From Paraglaciecola marina (GTDB lineage Bacteria; Pseudomonadota; Gammaproteobacteria; Enterobacterales; Alteromonadaceae), in NCBI RefSeq assembly GCF_004360155.1, contig NZ_SAIS01000009.1, forward strand, positions 1 through 64,000: a stretch of DNA of 64,000 nt, given 5' to 3'. Position numbers and translations under genes: made by a program. Shown piece after piece: positions 56,614-63,949 of the stretch (positions are counted from its first letter, which is position 1; each line of letters opens with the position of its first letter). Under the pieces are notes generated by a model that had not been told where the DNA came from, ran no database searches, and saw only the letters and a program-made list of their open reading frames with translations.

Positions 56614-56781
56614 CTAAGTTGAATTAGATTTTTCTTGTAAATAAATAACCGCAACTTCGATACTACCAAATACACTTGTAATTTTTCTTTCAACCTCGAG
56701 TTTAAATTCTTGTTCCATATCAGACTTAAGTAATTGCAACCAAGTTTGAACGAGAATAGTAGGTGGATTTTGATTTGGCAT
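56614..56781 (-). CDS. Small unrecognised protein (55 residues)
   Basis: The frame runs from ATG at 56781 (or from 56790 with three more residues) to TAG at 56614. The product starts MPNQNPPTILVQTWLQLL, then a charged amphipathic stretch (LEVERKIT) and a hydrophobic tail (FGSIEVAVIYL). It is followed by an intrinsic terminator on the same strand at 56508, which supports a transcribed gene. No family is recognised and there is no strong ribosome site. It could be a small regulator or a chance ORF. Confidence 0.4.
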   Translation of the reverse strand: MPNQNPPTILVQTWLQLLKSDMEQEFKLEVERKITSVFGSIEVAVIYLQEKSNST

Positions 56782-56848
56782 AATGTTCATCCGTGAGAGC
56801 TAAAACAACTAGCATAGTTCACGAACAATAATTGTCTATTTTAACGAA

Positions 56849-57661
56849 CTAAAACCTCATTGAAATTTTATCTCTAAGCTCTAATGCTAGATGCTCCAAA
56901 TCTGGGAATATTGTAGATTGATTATAAGAAAATAATTTTAATGCTTTAGTCATTTCCTTTACTCCCTGCTGAGTAAATCTAACTCTATTAAGAAATGATT
57001 GCCCCAAATTAGTACGGCTTAAACAATTAGAGGAGCCGTGAATGGTAAACTTTGCCTTTTGAGCTAATAATCTGCTGTCTACCTCTGGGGGATCAACTGC
57101 CAAAACTGAAGTCTCATCATTATAGTCATTCTTGATATTTAACAAATGATTGGATAATGATTTATCTGGTGTTCCATCCCTCAAAATTAATATTGGTGCA
57201 ACTGTATTATGCAGTTCGTTTAAAGTAGTAGGACTAAGTATCCATATGTTTGGAGTCTTTAAATTAGAAGATGATAAAGCGAAATAAGCAGCCACAAGAG
57301 GACAAGTGCTCCAATCTAACAATCTAGTTGGAACTCCATAATGTCTCATCAGGCACAACCATTGGCTGATATCATTTTGATCTGGAAGATTTTCTGAACG
57401 TGAATAAGCACCACTTTGAAACTTAACTAAAAAAGTTCTTTCTAGACTCCAATTTGAACCATTAACACCATTATAATAGGGTATATCTCTATAAATAGAC
57501 GGTTGTAACGCCCACCTATTTGAAGCATGTCCTCTGAACCATAATGAGGTATTACCGTAAACCGAAAGGTCTCTTCTACTTTTCTCTATTGCATCCAAAT
57601 ATTCAGCTATAGAATTAACATCAATCGTTCTTACAACAGGTCTAGTGCGCTCCCTACCCAT
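56849..57661 (-). CDS. FRG-domain protein
   Basis: The product (270 residues) carries the FRG domain (PF08867): SLWFRGHASNRWALQPSIYRD (about 39-59), with the name-giving FRG, then FLVKFQSGAYSRS, LCLMRHYGVPTRLLDWSTCPLVAAYFAL (about 106-133) and a C-terminal part with VLAVDPPEVDSRLLAQKAKFTIHG. FRG proteins are of unknown biochemical function; they occur often in mobile and defence-rich regions. No signal peptide or helix is present. The gene has its own promoter-like sequence (57729-57756) and sits between the glycan locus and the prophage, so it may be a cargo gene of the prophage or an older resident. Confidence 0.85.
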   Translation of the reverse strand: MGRERTRPVVRTIDVNSIAEYLDAIEKSRRDLSVYGNTSLWFRGHASNRWALQPSIYRDIPYYNGVNGSNWSLERTFLVKFQSGAYSRSENLPDQNDISQWLCLMRHYGVPTRLLDWSTCPLVAAYFALSSSNLKTPNIWILSPTTLNELHNTVAPILILRDGTPDKSLSNHLLNIKNDYNDETSVLAVDPPEVDSRLLAQKAKFTIHGSSNCLSRTNLGQSFLNRVRFTQQGVKEMTKALKLFSYNQSTIFPDLEHLALELRDKISMRF

Positions 57662-57728
57662 TACAACTTTATCCTTATCTATTTAAATCGTGTCAATTAA
57701 GAAACAATACATAATTACAAAGAGAATT

Positions 57729-57756
57729 AACATAAATACAAAATAGGACCTGTCAA
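57729..57756 (-). promoter_or_regulatory. Candidate sigma-70 promoter for the FRG gene
   Basis: On the minus strand TTGACA (57756-57751) is followed after 16 bases by TATGTT (57734-57729), about 70 bases before the FRG start. A second TTGACA at 57696-57691 lies in a direct repeat of TGTCAATT spaced 60 bases from the first; it lacks a good -10. Confidence 0.5.
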
Positions 57757-57764
57757 TTTAATTT

Positions 57765-57803
57765 AAAAAAAGATACCCCCCCTATTAGTAAGAGGGGGGT
57801 ATC
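57765..57803 (-). terminator. Strong intrinsic terminator reading leftward
   Basis: GATACCCCCC (57772-57781) and GGGGGGTATC (57794-57803) make a perfect 10-bp stem. On the minus strand it is followed by seven Ts (57771-57765), so it ends transcription coming from the prophage side and insulates the FRG gene. Confidence 0.85.
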
Positions 57804-58093
57804 AGTCCAACATCTGCGATACCCAATATAAAAAGCTATTAACGCTCCGCTGTGGCTCGTTGCCACGAGAGGCAGTTCGATAAGAGCAAAAGCCCCACTT
57901 ACACAACAACATTTAGTAAATGATGGCCGTGCCACTTTAACGGTATCCCAGAGGGAGCCCTCCGTGAAAGCAAGTCATTGACAAAATGCCGTTGTTCCAG
58001 TTCTTCGTAGTCACTCAGGTAAGCGCGGGCTAAAAGCTGCAAAAAAACGCAGCATTAGACCTTACTTACTGACTGATACAAAGGGGCTTAAAG
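57804..58093. other. Hairpin-rich phage intergenic region, probable replication origin area
   Basis: The stretch has no convincing gene but several stem-loops: GTGGCTCGTTGCCAC near 57850-57865 and GCTGC with GCAGC around a run of As near 58037-58055. Its position in an inovirus genome, next to the short rightward genes and opposite the structural block, fits the intergenic region that holds the plus- and minus-strand origins and a packaging signal. The exact nick site could not be identified. Confidence 0.45.
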
Positions 58094-58309
58094 ATGTTAA
58101 ACCATGTAAATATTGAAGTACTTACCAAGAAAGACGTATTAGACGAAGTTGTAGAAGCTAAAAGCGTTCCTGAAGCTCTTGCTATGGCGTTTGGTGGTAA
58201 AGAGTCTGATTACTACCCCTGTAATAACATTAGCGAAACTGGCGTGCTCTATTGTACTGAATGCAACGGAGTTTATGAGATGTTTGCAAAAGTTATAGAG
58301 GGTAAGTAA
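58094..58309 (+). CDS. Small prophage protein, unrecognised
   Basis: The product (71 residues) starts MLNHVNIEVLTKKDVLDEVV and has three cysteines in YPCNNISETGVLYCTECNG (residues of about 43-61), the last two as CTEC, so a metal- or disulfide-linked fold is possible. AAGGGG seven bases before the ATG is a strong ribosome site, which supports translation. It is followed by a second small gene with a TAATG junction. Both lie where inoviruses carry early or regulatory genes. No function can be given. Confidence 0.65.
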   Translation: MLNHVNIEVLTKKDVLDEVVEAKSVPEALAMAFGGKESDYYPCNNISETGVLYCTECNGVYEMFAKVIEGK

Positions 58310-58563
58310 TGGCTTATACGATCAGAACAAACGAAGAAGACGAAAAAGCGATAAAGCTCTTAATGTCTATGATGAATGAAAAGTCAGCTTCAAAAGTATT
58401 ACTGAAATCAGCAAAGCTACTTCCTGCGAAATTTGAAAAAATTTATGCGCTAGAAAAAAAACTTAAGTCATTGAAAATAAGACTCGCAAATATACAGTAC
58501 TACAAGCAAGAATATGACAATGCTAAGAGTGCCTTAGACAATCTTATTGATGAGGATATTTGA
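58309..58563 (+). CDS. Small coiled-coil prophage protein, unrecognised
   Basis: The product (84 residues) begins MAYTIRTNEEDEKAIKLLMSMM and is helical throughout, with heptad-like spacing of Leu and Ile from about 45 to 80 (LEKKLKSLKIRLANIQYY). The ATG overlaps the stop of the previous gene (TAATG) after a GAGGG ribosome site, so the two are coupled. An acidic and Lys-rich small helical protein could be a regulator. No family is recognised. Confidence 0.6.
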   Translation: MAYTIRTNEEDEKAIKLLMSMMNEKSASKVLLKSAKLLPAKFEKIYALEKKLKSLKIRLANIQYYKQEYDNAKSALDNLIDEDI

Positions 58564-58656
58564 TTGCAAAAATGAACCAGGTTCAGGAGCCGGCGAAGCA
58601 AAAATGATTGCAATGTTATTTCCTGCAGGTGTTTCCCTGGATTAATTTTGATTGCA
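58561..58656 (+). repeat. Three TGATTGCA repeats at exact 44-bp spacing
   Basis: TGATTGCA occurs at 58561-58568, 58605-58612 and 58649-58656, each exactly 44 bases from the next. The spacers are not repeats but contain small palindromes: GAACCAGGTTC (58574-58584) and CCTGCAGG (58622-58629). The first copy overlaps the stop codon of the preceding gene; the last abuts the zot stop. The region separates convergent transcription units. Confidence 0.6.
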
Positions 58657-58657
58657 G

Positions 58658-59845
58658 TTAATTAAGAGAAGCAATATTTGTAAATGGTAGGTTAGGTTTC
58701 GTCGTTTCGCTCTCCCGAGCGGCCTCCGAAACCGTAGCTGAACAAGTTATAAAATGATAATCATTAAGACCAATAAGCTTAGCTTTACAGGGACCAGACC
58801 AATTCACTTTATAGCCATAATCTTCTGGATGATAAATCTCATCGTTTTTGTAAAACACGTAATCAAAACCGTCACTATGCTTAACAGATGCTGAAATATA
58901 TACACTATCAAGATCATTAATGTGCTTTATTTCTGGCTTTAAAGCTTTGTCTTTTGGTGAGTCTGGCTGAGTAACAACTTTTGTCTTTTCTTCTGTTCCA
59001 AATATTAACCCCGTAATACTAAAATTAATATCATCAGGTAAAAACAAACCGCCGCTAATCAGCCCTACTAAAAAAGTAAGACGCTTAGCCCTACCGAACG
59101 CAGCAAGCCACTTAACTGTGTTTTCTTTGAATCTTCGTTTTTCATAATCCCACTTCTTAATTGTACAACCGTAAACGTTGTATGCTGGCAACATAGAATG
59201 TAAACCGCAGTCGTTTGAACCGAATACCTGCCTTGTGTCGTAAGCATTGAATAAATTGTTACCACGATAAACCCATCTATCATTCAAAGGAGCAGTTGAA
59301 TGTGTACCGTAACGAACCTCAGCCACATGTATACGAGGTGGCCTAAGTGGTATACCCAACATACCGAAAAATGGCGTAAAAAACGGTATTCTGAGCCTAT
59401 CGGCCCGCCTGCAAGTAGCAACTAATTCTCCAAGCCCTTCACGAACCTGCTTATCTATCATTTCAATATGCTGAATGATAAACATAACGTCCCAACCTGC
59501 CTTCCTAATATGAAGCATTTTATTAATGACTGGTTGGCGACTCTTATCGCGGTATTCCCTAGTATTGAACCACGTTCCACATTCATCAAGTACTATAAGC
59601 CCTGTTTTAGACTCATCATAATCGCCTTCATATGGAGCTGGTAAATTTTCAAAATCATCAACTGTAGGTTTATCAGGTAATCGAAATATACGAGTTTTTT
59701 TTGCCCAAGGGTTACCAAAGTTTTCAACATATAAATCTAGATTAGTTGCTACCATTCGCCCTTCGGCCAAATAATCTCTAATTTTGCCAACAGTACAAAG
59801 AGACTTACCGCCTCCTAACTTCCCTGTTACCAGATGTACAGTCAT
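58658..59845 (-). CDS. zot: Zot-family phage assembly ATPase (pI-like)
   Basis: The product (395 residues) is the inovirus morphogenesis ATPase. Walker A is GKLGGGKS (8-15), a Walker B-like TGLIVLDECGTWF lies near 83-95, and the Zot block RQPVINKMLHIRKAGWDVMFIIQHIEMIDKQVREG follows (about 102-136). A hydrophobic stretch about 250-285 probably spans the inner membrane and a periplasmic tail follows. It extrudes phage DNA through the envelope. It is the last gene of the leftward block and follows the DUF-type gene with a one-base overlap (both share position 59845). Confidence 0.92.
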   Translation of the reverse strand: MTVHLVTGKLGGGKSLCTVGKIRDYLAEGRMVATNLDLYVENFGNPWAKKTRIFRLPDKPTVDDFENLPAPYEGDYDESKTGLIVLDECGTWFNTREYRDKSRQPVINKMLHIRKAGWDVMFIIQHIEMIDKQVREGLGELVATCRRADRLRIPFFTPFFGMLGIPLRPPRIHVAEVRYGTHSTAPLNDRWVYRGNNLFNAYDTRQVFGSNDCGLHSMLPAYNVYGCTIKKWDYEKRRFKENTVKWLAAFGRAKRLTFLVGLISGGLFLPDDINFSITGLIFGTEEKTKVVTQPDSPKDKALKPEIKHINDLDSVYISASVKHSDGFDYVFYKNDEIYHPEDYGYKVNWSGPCKAKLIGLNDYHFITCSATVSEAARESETTKPNLPFTNIASLN

Positions 59846-60189
59846 TAGCTTACAGCTTTAGCTTGAAACTCTAGAGCTTTAACAGTTAGCGACCAAGTAA
59901 GACAAGCAACCTCAACGCTAACTAAAACAGACAAACAAGAAACCGTATTACTAGGAAGTGCCATACCAATTGCTGCGACCTCTGCAGGCGCGCCAGTCAT
60001 GACAGATGCGGCTATTCCAGAAAGGAAACTTAATAAAGTGTTAGTCGCAGCATATAAAGCGGTAACAACAAGTAATATTATAGCTAGCCGCTTAGCAGCC
60101 TTTGTAAAGAAAAAGTCTATTGCTGCCTTTACTAACTCTGATATTACAGAGCCTAAAGCACCAAGACCGAGAATCGCTTGAATAGCCAT
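59845..60189 (-). CDS. DUF5455/DUF2523-like membrane protein (pVI-like)
   Basis: The product (114 residues) is hydrophobic with three helices (about 3-20, 33-60 and 78-100) and the AFIF-like start MAIQAILGLGALGSVISEL. Its place between the adsorption protein and Zot is that of pVI or its functional equivalent, the minor coat protein at the tip of the filament. Small Ala- and Val-rich proteins like this are called DUF5455 or DUF2523 in Vibrio-type inoviruses; which of the two is uncertain. It shares its first base with the end of the upstream gene. Confidence 0.75.
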   Translation of the reverse strand: MAIQAILGLGALGSVISELVKAAIDFFFTKAAKRLAIILLVVTALYAATNTLLSFLSGIAASVMTGAPAEVAAIGMALPSNTVSCLSVLVSVEVACLTWSLTVKALEFQAKAVS

Positions 60190-61631
60190 TAATCAACCCC
60201 TTTCAATGTACCAGTAACCCTATAGAACGCGTATAGAGTAGTTAAAACTGCAAATATCCAATACAAGTAAGGCTGCACTTTTTCAGCAGCTCCACACACA
60301 TCAACTTGAGCTGAGGTATTAGGAATTAAAATCGAGTTTGCACAGCCTGAAGGGGTCAAAGCCGAAATAACCGAATCTAGGCTATCACCGTAATTATTCT
60401 CATTAAGTGTTTCTGCTAAATTAAATTTTTCATCGGCCAGCGCTTCATCAACTTTTGTTTCTAGACTTTGGCCAACAGCGTCAATTTCTGATTTAGTACT
60501 TGTAGATAGAGTATCCAAGTTAGTAGATTCTGTTAAACCATCTAAACGAGATTCAACCCCTGAATTATCTACATAAACAGAAGCATAAGCAGAAGAACCG
60601 CCCGAATACGTTGGGTCGTCTTGGCCGTCTCCATCAGCATCTAAATCATCATCATTTGCTATTCCATCACCGTCAATGTCTGGATCTAAATAATCCGCTA
60701 AACCATCATTATCAGTGTCAGGTGATAAGCAAACAAAAGCAGAACCAGTAGAAGTCTCAATATTTCCACAGCCTTCATCACAAGTGCCAGACGAATCACA
60801 AACGTTTACAGGGTCTTCTACGCAAGATGGTAAACCGAATCCTAAATCCTGACATTCGTCACCAGTCTCGTCGACTGTTGGTAAATTTTCGTTGAAATAT
60901 TCTTCTAATTCAGAATCTACATAACAAAGACCACTCGGAACACTTCCATATGATTCACCATCTGTAGACATTACATATTCACAATAGGAACCATCATCCT
61001 CTTTTTTACATACACTAGTTGACGTATACGACAAAACCGGAATTAAATCGGAACCATAATCACTATCGTCACATGAGTCCCGTTCATTAATGTCTGATGC
61101 ATCAAAACAATAATTATCTGTACCAATATTAGCCATAATTACATAGGTAGCATTAGCACCGGAGAAACCATTCGGAGGACAAACATCAATTAATGTATAC
61201 TCTCCTTGAACTTGAATAGCCCCGAGACTAATTAGAGAGCCGTTTTGACTCCAGCCGCAGTCGGTCTGGTCTGAATTGCAATTATATTGTGAAGTTCTAA
61301 CTGTCGCGTTGTCTACAGAAGCATAACAACGGTCAGGATCTGTAAATTCTTCTAGTACAGCAGATGAACCTGAAGACTCTAGAACGTATTTAACACTTGA
61401 ATTTGAAGTAGCGATTTTGTCAGAAACGACTTGAGAACGATATTCTGTAACATACTGTGTAGCACCCTGACCGTTATAGGTACATGAGCTAGATTGACCA
61501 GCAGCAACACCATAATCATAGTCAAACAATTCATCTCCAGAGCTACCTGAAGGGTTATCATTTCCAATACCATCAATAGAATGTGCAAAAAAAGGCACTA
61601 ATAGCACCATGAATACTATTAATGCCTTCAT
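60189..61631 (-). CDS. Phage adsorption protein (pIII-like) with Asp-rich repeats
   Basis: The product (480 residues) starts with a signal peptide (MKALIVFMVLLVPFFAHS), has many cysteines in the first 280 residues that suggest disulfide-linked domains, then an Asp-rich calcium-type block (DTDNDGLADYLDPDIDGDG, about 295-313, continuing to about 330) of thrombospondin type 3 character. A C-terminal helix (about 452-472; YWIFAVLTTLYAFYRV) anchors it. This layout is that of pIII, which attaches to the host pilus. The Ca-binding block in the stalk is not usual for M13. It follows the coat gene by three bases. Confidence 0.83.
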   Translation of the reverse strand: MKALIVFMVLLVPFFAHSIDGIGNDNPSGSSGDELFDYDYGVAAGQSSSCTYNGQGATQYVTEYRSQVVSDKIATSNSSVKYVLESSGSSAVLEEFTDPDRCYASVDNATVRTSQYNCNSDQTDCGWSQNGSLISLGAIQVQGEYTLIDVCPPNGFSGANATYVIMANIGTDNYCFDASDINERDSCDDSDYGSDLIPVLSYTSTSVCKKEDDGSYCEYVMSTDGESYGSVPSGLCYVDSELEEYFNENLPTVDETGDECQDLGFGLPSCVEDPVNVCDSSGTCDEGCGNIETSTGSAFVCLSPDTDNDGLADYLDPDIDGDGIANDDDLDADGDGQDDPTYSGGSSAYASVYVDNSGVESRLDGLTESTNLDTLSTSTKSEIDAVGQSLETKVDEALADEKFNLAETLNENNYGDSLDSVISALTPSGCANSILIPNTSAQVDVCGAAEKVQPYLYWIFAVLTTLYAFYRVTGTLKGVD

Positions 61632-61634
61632 AAC

Positions 61635-61880
61635 TTAACTAATACCTTTTTTAGCCCAAGAACGAACTAAAATGATACCGATTGAAGCAACAAGACCAAC
61701 TGCCAAAATTGCATAACCGAAGGTTTCAGCTTCGCCTATTTTTGCAATTATTGCAGCTTCAACCTCCGCCAAATCAGCCATTGCAGACCCAGAAGCGGCA
61801 AGTAACGAACCAGCTAAAAGTGTCTTTGGTGACTTCATGGCAGAGAATGCCTTTTTACGTAATGCCAATTTGTTAAGCAT
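61635..61880 (-). CDS. Major coat protein (pVIII-like)
   Basis: The product (81 residues) has a long basic-start signal peptide with a likely cleavage after AASGSAMA (about residue 35), leaving about 46 mature residues: an acidic N-terminus (DLAEVEAAIIAKIGEAE), a membrane helix (FGYAILAVGLVASIGIILV) and a basic tail (RSWAKKGIS). This is the classic pVIII layout. AAGGAG eight bases before the ATG at 61880 is a strong ribosome site, as expected for the most abundant virion protein. The gene ends three bases before the adsorption gene. Confidence 0.92.
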   Translation of the reverse strand: MLNKLALRKKAFSAMKSPKTLLAGSLLAASGSAMADLAEVEAAIIAKIGEAETFGYAILAVGLVASIGIILVRSWAKKGIS

Positions 61881-61892
61881 ATTTAATACTCC

Positions 61893-62036
61893 TTAAAAAA
61901 ATGAATGTGAATATCTTCGGATTAGCATCATCACATAACCAGCGCCATAACCAGCACACCACGCTAGAACAGCTAACCCCAAGATTGTTGATAAAACATC
62001 AACATTGATTAAGGCGACGAATTCTTCACTTGTCAT
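61893..62036 (-). CDS. Small phage membrane protein (47 residues; minor coat candidate)
   Basis: The frame from ATG at 62036 to TAA at 61893 gives MTSEEFVALINVDVLSTI followed by a hydrophobic stretch (about 16-36) and a basic end (LIRRYSHSFF). A single-helix protein of this size fits pVII or pIX, the filament-end coat proteins. Its ATG overlaps the stop of the upstream gene (ATGA), so the two are coupled, and the major coat gene follows after 12 bases. Too short to be picked up by length-limited searches, but context supports it. Confidence 0.7.
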   Translation of the reverse strand: MTSEEFVALINVDVLSTILGLAVLAWCAGYGAGYVMMLIRRYSHSFF

Positions 62037-62281
62037 TGAAAAGCATTCCCCGCCCTAAACCCTAGAAACCCACTAAGCGCACATATCAACGCAATAGTGA
62101 GAGTTACAGAATCACCAGCCCCAAGACCAGCTTGAGAGAAAGTGAATTCCTGATATTCATCATGTGTAACAAGTAAATACTCGTTTGAATCTACAGAACC
62201 GCACTCGTCAGAAGTTGTAGAAACTTCATAATAAAGTTCACTGTTATCTTGATAAGTTGCGGAATGAAGCATACATCTCAT
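62033..62281 (-). CDS. Small phage membrane protein (82 residues)
   Basis: The product has a polar, acidic first two-thirds (about 1-55, two Cys early and one in DECGS) and a C-terminal hydrophobic helix (SVTLTIALICALSGFLGFRAG, about 58-78). Its place between the ssDNA-binding protein and the coat genes is that of small minor coat proteins in inoviruses. There is no N-terminal signal, so the C-terminal helix is the only membrane segment. Exact counterpart not assigned. Stop overlaps the next start. Confidence 0.65.
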   Translation of the reverse strand: MRCMLHSATYQDNSELYYEVSTTSDECGSVDSNEYLLVTHDEYQEFTFSQAGLGAGDSVTLTIALICALSGFLGFRAGNAFQ

Positions 62282-62315
62282 ATTTATTTACTCGTTACGG
62301 AATAAGTGATTGTTA

Positions 62316-62621
62316 TTAAGCAAGCTTCTTAACATCTGTTACGATGTTTTTACTTGGGTCTTTCGGGTTGGCATTAAGGAAAAGTTCAACTTCTGTTAGT
62401 GGCTTAACTTGGTTAAATTTCTGAAATACTTCCTGAGAATTGACCATTTCAATTTGCTTCACTTCAAAGCCATTCTTTTGAATGTTGTGGTCACCTTGTA
62501 TAAAGTTCTCAGCTGGAACCAAGTACTCAACATACGAAAAGTTATAAGGTTTAGGTGTCCCTGATTTTTTAGAAACCCCTTCACCTTTTGATGCACATAA
62601 AAACACTGCTCTTAAAGCCAT
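62316..62621 (-). CDS. Single-stranded DNA-binding protein (pV-like)
   Basis: The product (101 residues) from the ATG at 62621 starts MALRAVFLCASKGEGVSKKSG. It has the short beta-rich, aromatic-dotted character of inovirus gene V proteins (PYNFSYVEYLVPAENF). Its role would be to coat phage DNA before export. AAAGGTAAC lies just before this start; an in-frame start 25 codons upstream would overlap the replication gene and is rejected. Function is inferred from position between the replication initiator and coat genes more than from a motif. Confidence 0.7.
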   Translation of the reverse strand: MALRAVFLCASKGEGVSKKSGTPKPYNFSYVEYLVPAENFIQGDHNIQKNGFEVKQIEMVNSQEVFQKFNQVKPLTEVELFLNANPKDPSKNIVTDVKKLA

Positions 62622-62637
62622 AATTGTTACCTTTTGT

Positions 62638-63768
62638 TTAGGTTGATAAAACGAGTGCATCGGATTTGATGCGAGTTGGAAAATCATCGTCATCAAGTTC
62701 AGCCGTGAATAAATCGACTATTTCCTGTGATGAATATTGATGAATTTGTTTGAGTAAATTAATTACTCTGCGACTGTGAAGTACTGCGTATTTAATGCAG
62801 TGTTCAGCAGTGGCATTTAATTTTTTAGACTGAAGCTGTATGCGTTCTGGTTGCGTGCCAAATTGGTTTAAGCATGGATAGCTACCAGCAAAATATTTGC
62901 TTGGATTGAGCAGCGCATCGAGTGGAATTTCTCTGTCTATGTTTCTTAGTTCTACTTCCCAGCGAACCCAATCAGGATTCTTTTCATCTTTAAGGTGTAA
63001 GCCTTTTTCATAGACTCTTAGCATTTTCCCATTGGTACGTTTGCCAACATAGAAAGAACGGCCAGCACTGGCACAGAGACGACCATTTTTAGCGAGCACA
63101 CCTGATTCATAATAAGCGTAGCTAGGTGGAGTTGTGACTGTGAAAAGTCCTTGCTTAAACATCTTGCGACAGGTATCGATATTGAAGTGGCCTTGAAAAT
63201 CATCGTAAGCCATATCGATTCTGGTAATTCTGACATAACCTAATTCAATACAAAGGTCGTGTAGTTCTTCGAACTTAATAGAGCCACACGCTTTACCCGT
63301 GAGTGAGACCATAGCACCAAAATTTTCAGCGCCCCAACAAGCCACACCTACCGGAACACTATCAAACTCTAGGTTTGCACTATTTGGATATCTAAAGCGG
63401 CCGTAATGATTATTTTTCACAGTCCACATTTCATGATCTGAATAACTGAATTCTTCGCCTGACGCATCTTTCCAATCCGATAAATCTTTGTAGTGCTTAC
63501 TCATGCGTGTGTTTAGCTGTGAGATGAATTTAGAGATGTTATCGAACAATATATTATCTGTTGTGGTGACCATTTCTTCTGTAAGAAGGGCTTTATAGTG
63601 GTCGCGGAAATTAATGGTTCTATCTGCTTCAAAGTGTAGTTTTGCTTCCATTTTTAAGCGTTCTAGCTCGACATAATCAAAAGACAGTGTCAGATAGTCG
63701 ATAATGCACTTATCAGTCGAAGGCGCCAGAGTCATAGAGTCGCTGCCAGTTTTCGGGGGTAACTTCAT
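62638..63768 (-). CDS. Phage replication initiation protein (RstA/pII-like)
   Basis: The product (376 residues) has the replication initiation factor pattern of Vibrio-type inoviruses: IIDYLTLSF near the start, YVRITRIDMAYDDFQGHFNI (about 178-197), a GRSFYVGKRTNGKMLRVYEKGLH block (about 236-258) with the metal and tyrosine region, and WVRWEVELRN. It should nick the plus-strand origin and start rolling-circle replication. The ATG at 63768 overlaps the upstream small gene by 56 bases; ATG at 63735 is an alternative. The ribosome site at either is weak. Confidence 0.85.
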   Translation of the reverse strand: MKLPPKTGSDSMTLAPSTDKCIIDYLTLSFDYVELERLKMEAKLHFEADRTINFRDHYKALLTEEMVTTTDNILFDNISKFISQLNTRMSKHYKDLSDWKDASGEEFSYSDHEMWTVKNNHYGRFRYPNSANLEFDSVPVGVACWGAENFGAMVSLTGKACGSIKFEELHDLCIELGYVRITRIDMAYDDFQGHFNIDTCRKMFKQGLFTVTTPPSYAYYESGVLAKNGRLCASAGRSFYVGKRTNGKMLRVYEKGLHLKDEKNPDWVRWEVELRNIDREIPLDALLNPSKYFAGSYPCLNQFGTQPERIQLQSKKLNATAEHCIKYAVLHSRRVINLLKQIHQYSSQEIVDLFTAELDDDDFPTRIKSDALVLST

Positions 63769-63949
63769 AAAATTCTATCTCTTCGCCGTAGGCTTTAAGG
63801 CAGTGATGGACAAGTTGAGCGTATGAATCGAACTCAAGAGGGAAATCAATAGAATCTGGCTGAAAAGACCACATGCCACATACTCGGTCAAAGTAAATAA
63901 TGCGCTTCTTATGCGGCTCATTGTCGAAGGTGAAGCAATTGTTTGGCAT
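63713..63949 (-). CDS. Small prophage protein, unrecognised
   Basis: The product (78 residues) starts MPNNCFTFDNEPHKKRIIYF and reads as a small alpha/beta acidic protein with conserved-looking aromatic residues (WSFQPDSIDFPLEFDSY). It lies directly upstream of the replication gene and overlaps its start, so it is part of the same transcript. It could be a phage regulator or a gene II cofactor; nothing confirms this. The 51 bases from here to the window end hold no further recognisable feature. Confidence 0.55.
   Translation of the reverse strand: MPNNCFTFDNEPHKKRIIYFDRVCGMWSFQPDSIDFPLEFDSYAQLVHHCLKAYGEEIEFYEVTPENWQRLYDSGAFD

Larger units (their letters stand above)
56114..56848. other. Mostly gene-free region upstream of prsT
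   Basis: About 730 bases separate prsT from the FRG gene. They hold the bidirectional terminator at 56508-56536 and a short unrecognised ORF (56614-56781). The 395 bases between prsT and the terminator are AT-rich and presumably contain the prsT promoter, but no clear -35/-10 pair stands out. Confidence 0.6.

Noticed and set aside
57662-57760. TGTCAATT direct repeats as phage attachment sites
   Set aside because: Only eight bases match, both copies lie on the left side of the prophage, and they are better explained as -35 boxes.
57753-57935. 60-codon minus-strand frame in the phage intergenic region
   Set aside because: It is built mostly from the terminator stem and other hairpins and has no ribosome site.
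57662-58093. dif-like XerCD site used by integrating inoviruses
   Set aside because: No 28-bp sequence resembling dif with its two arm-like halves was found; the site may lie right of the window.
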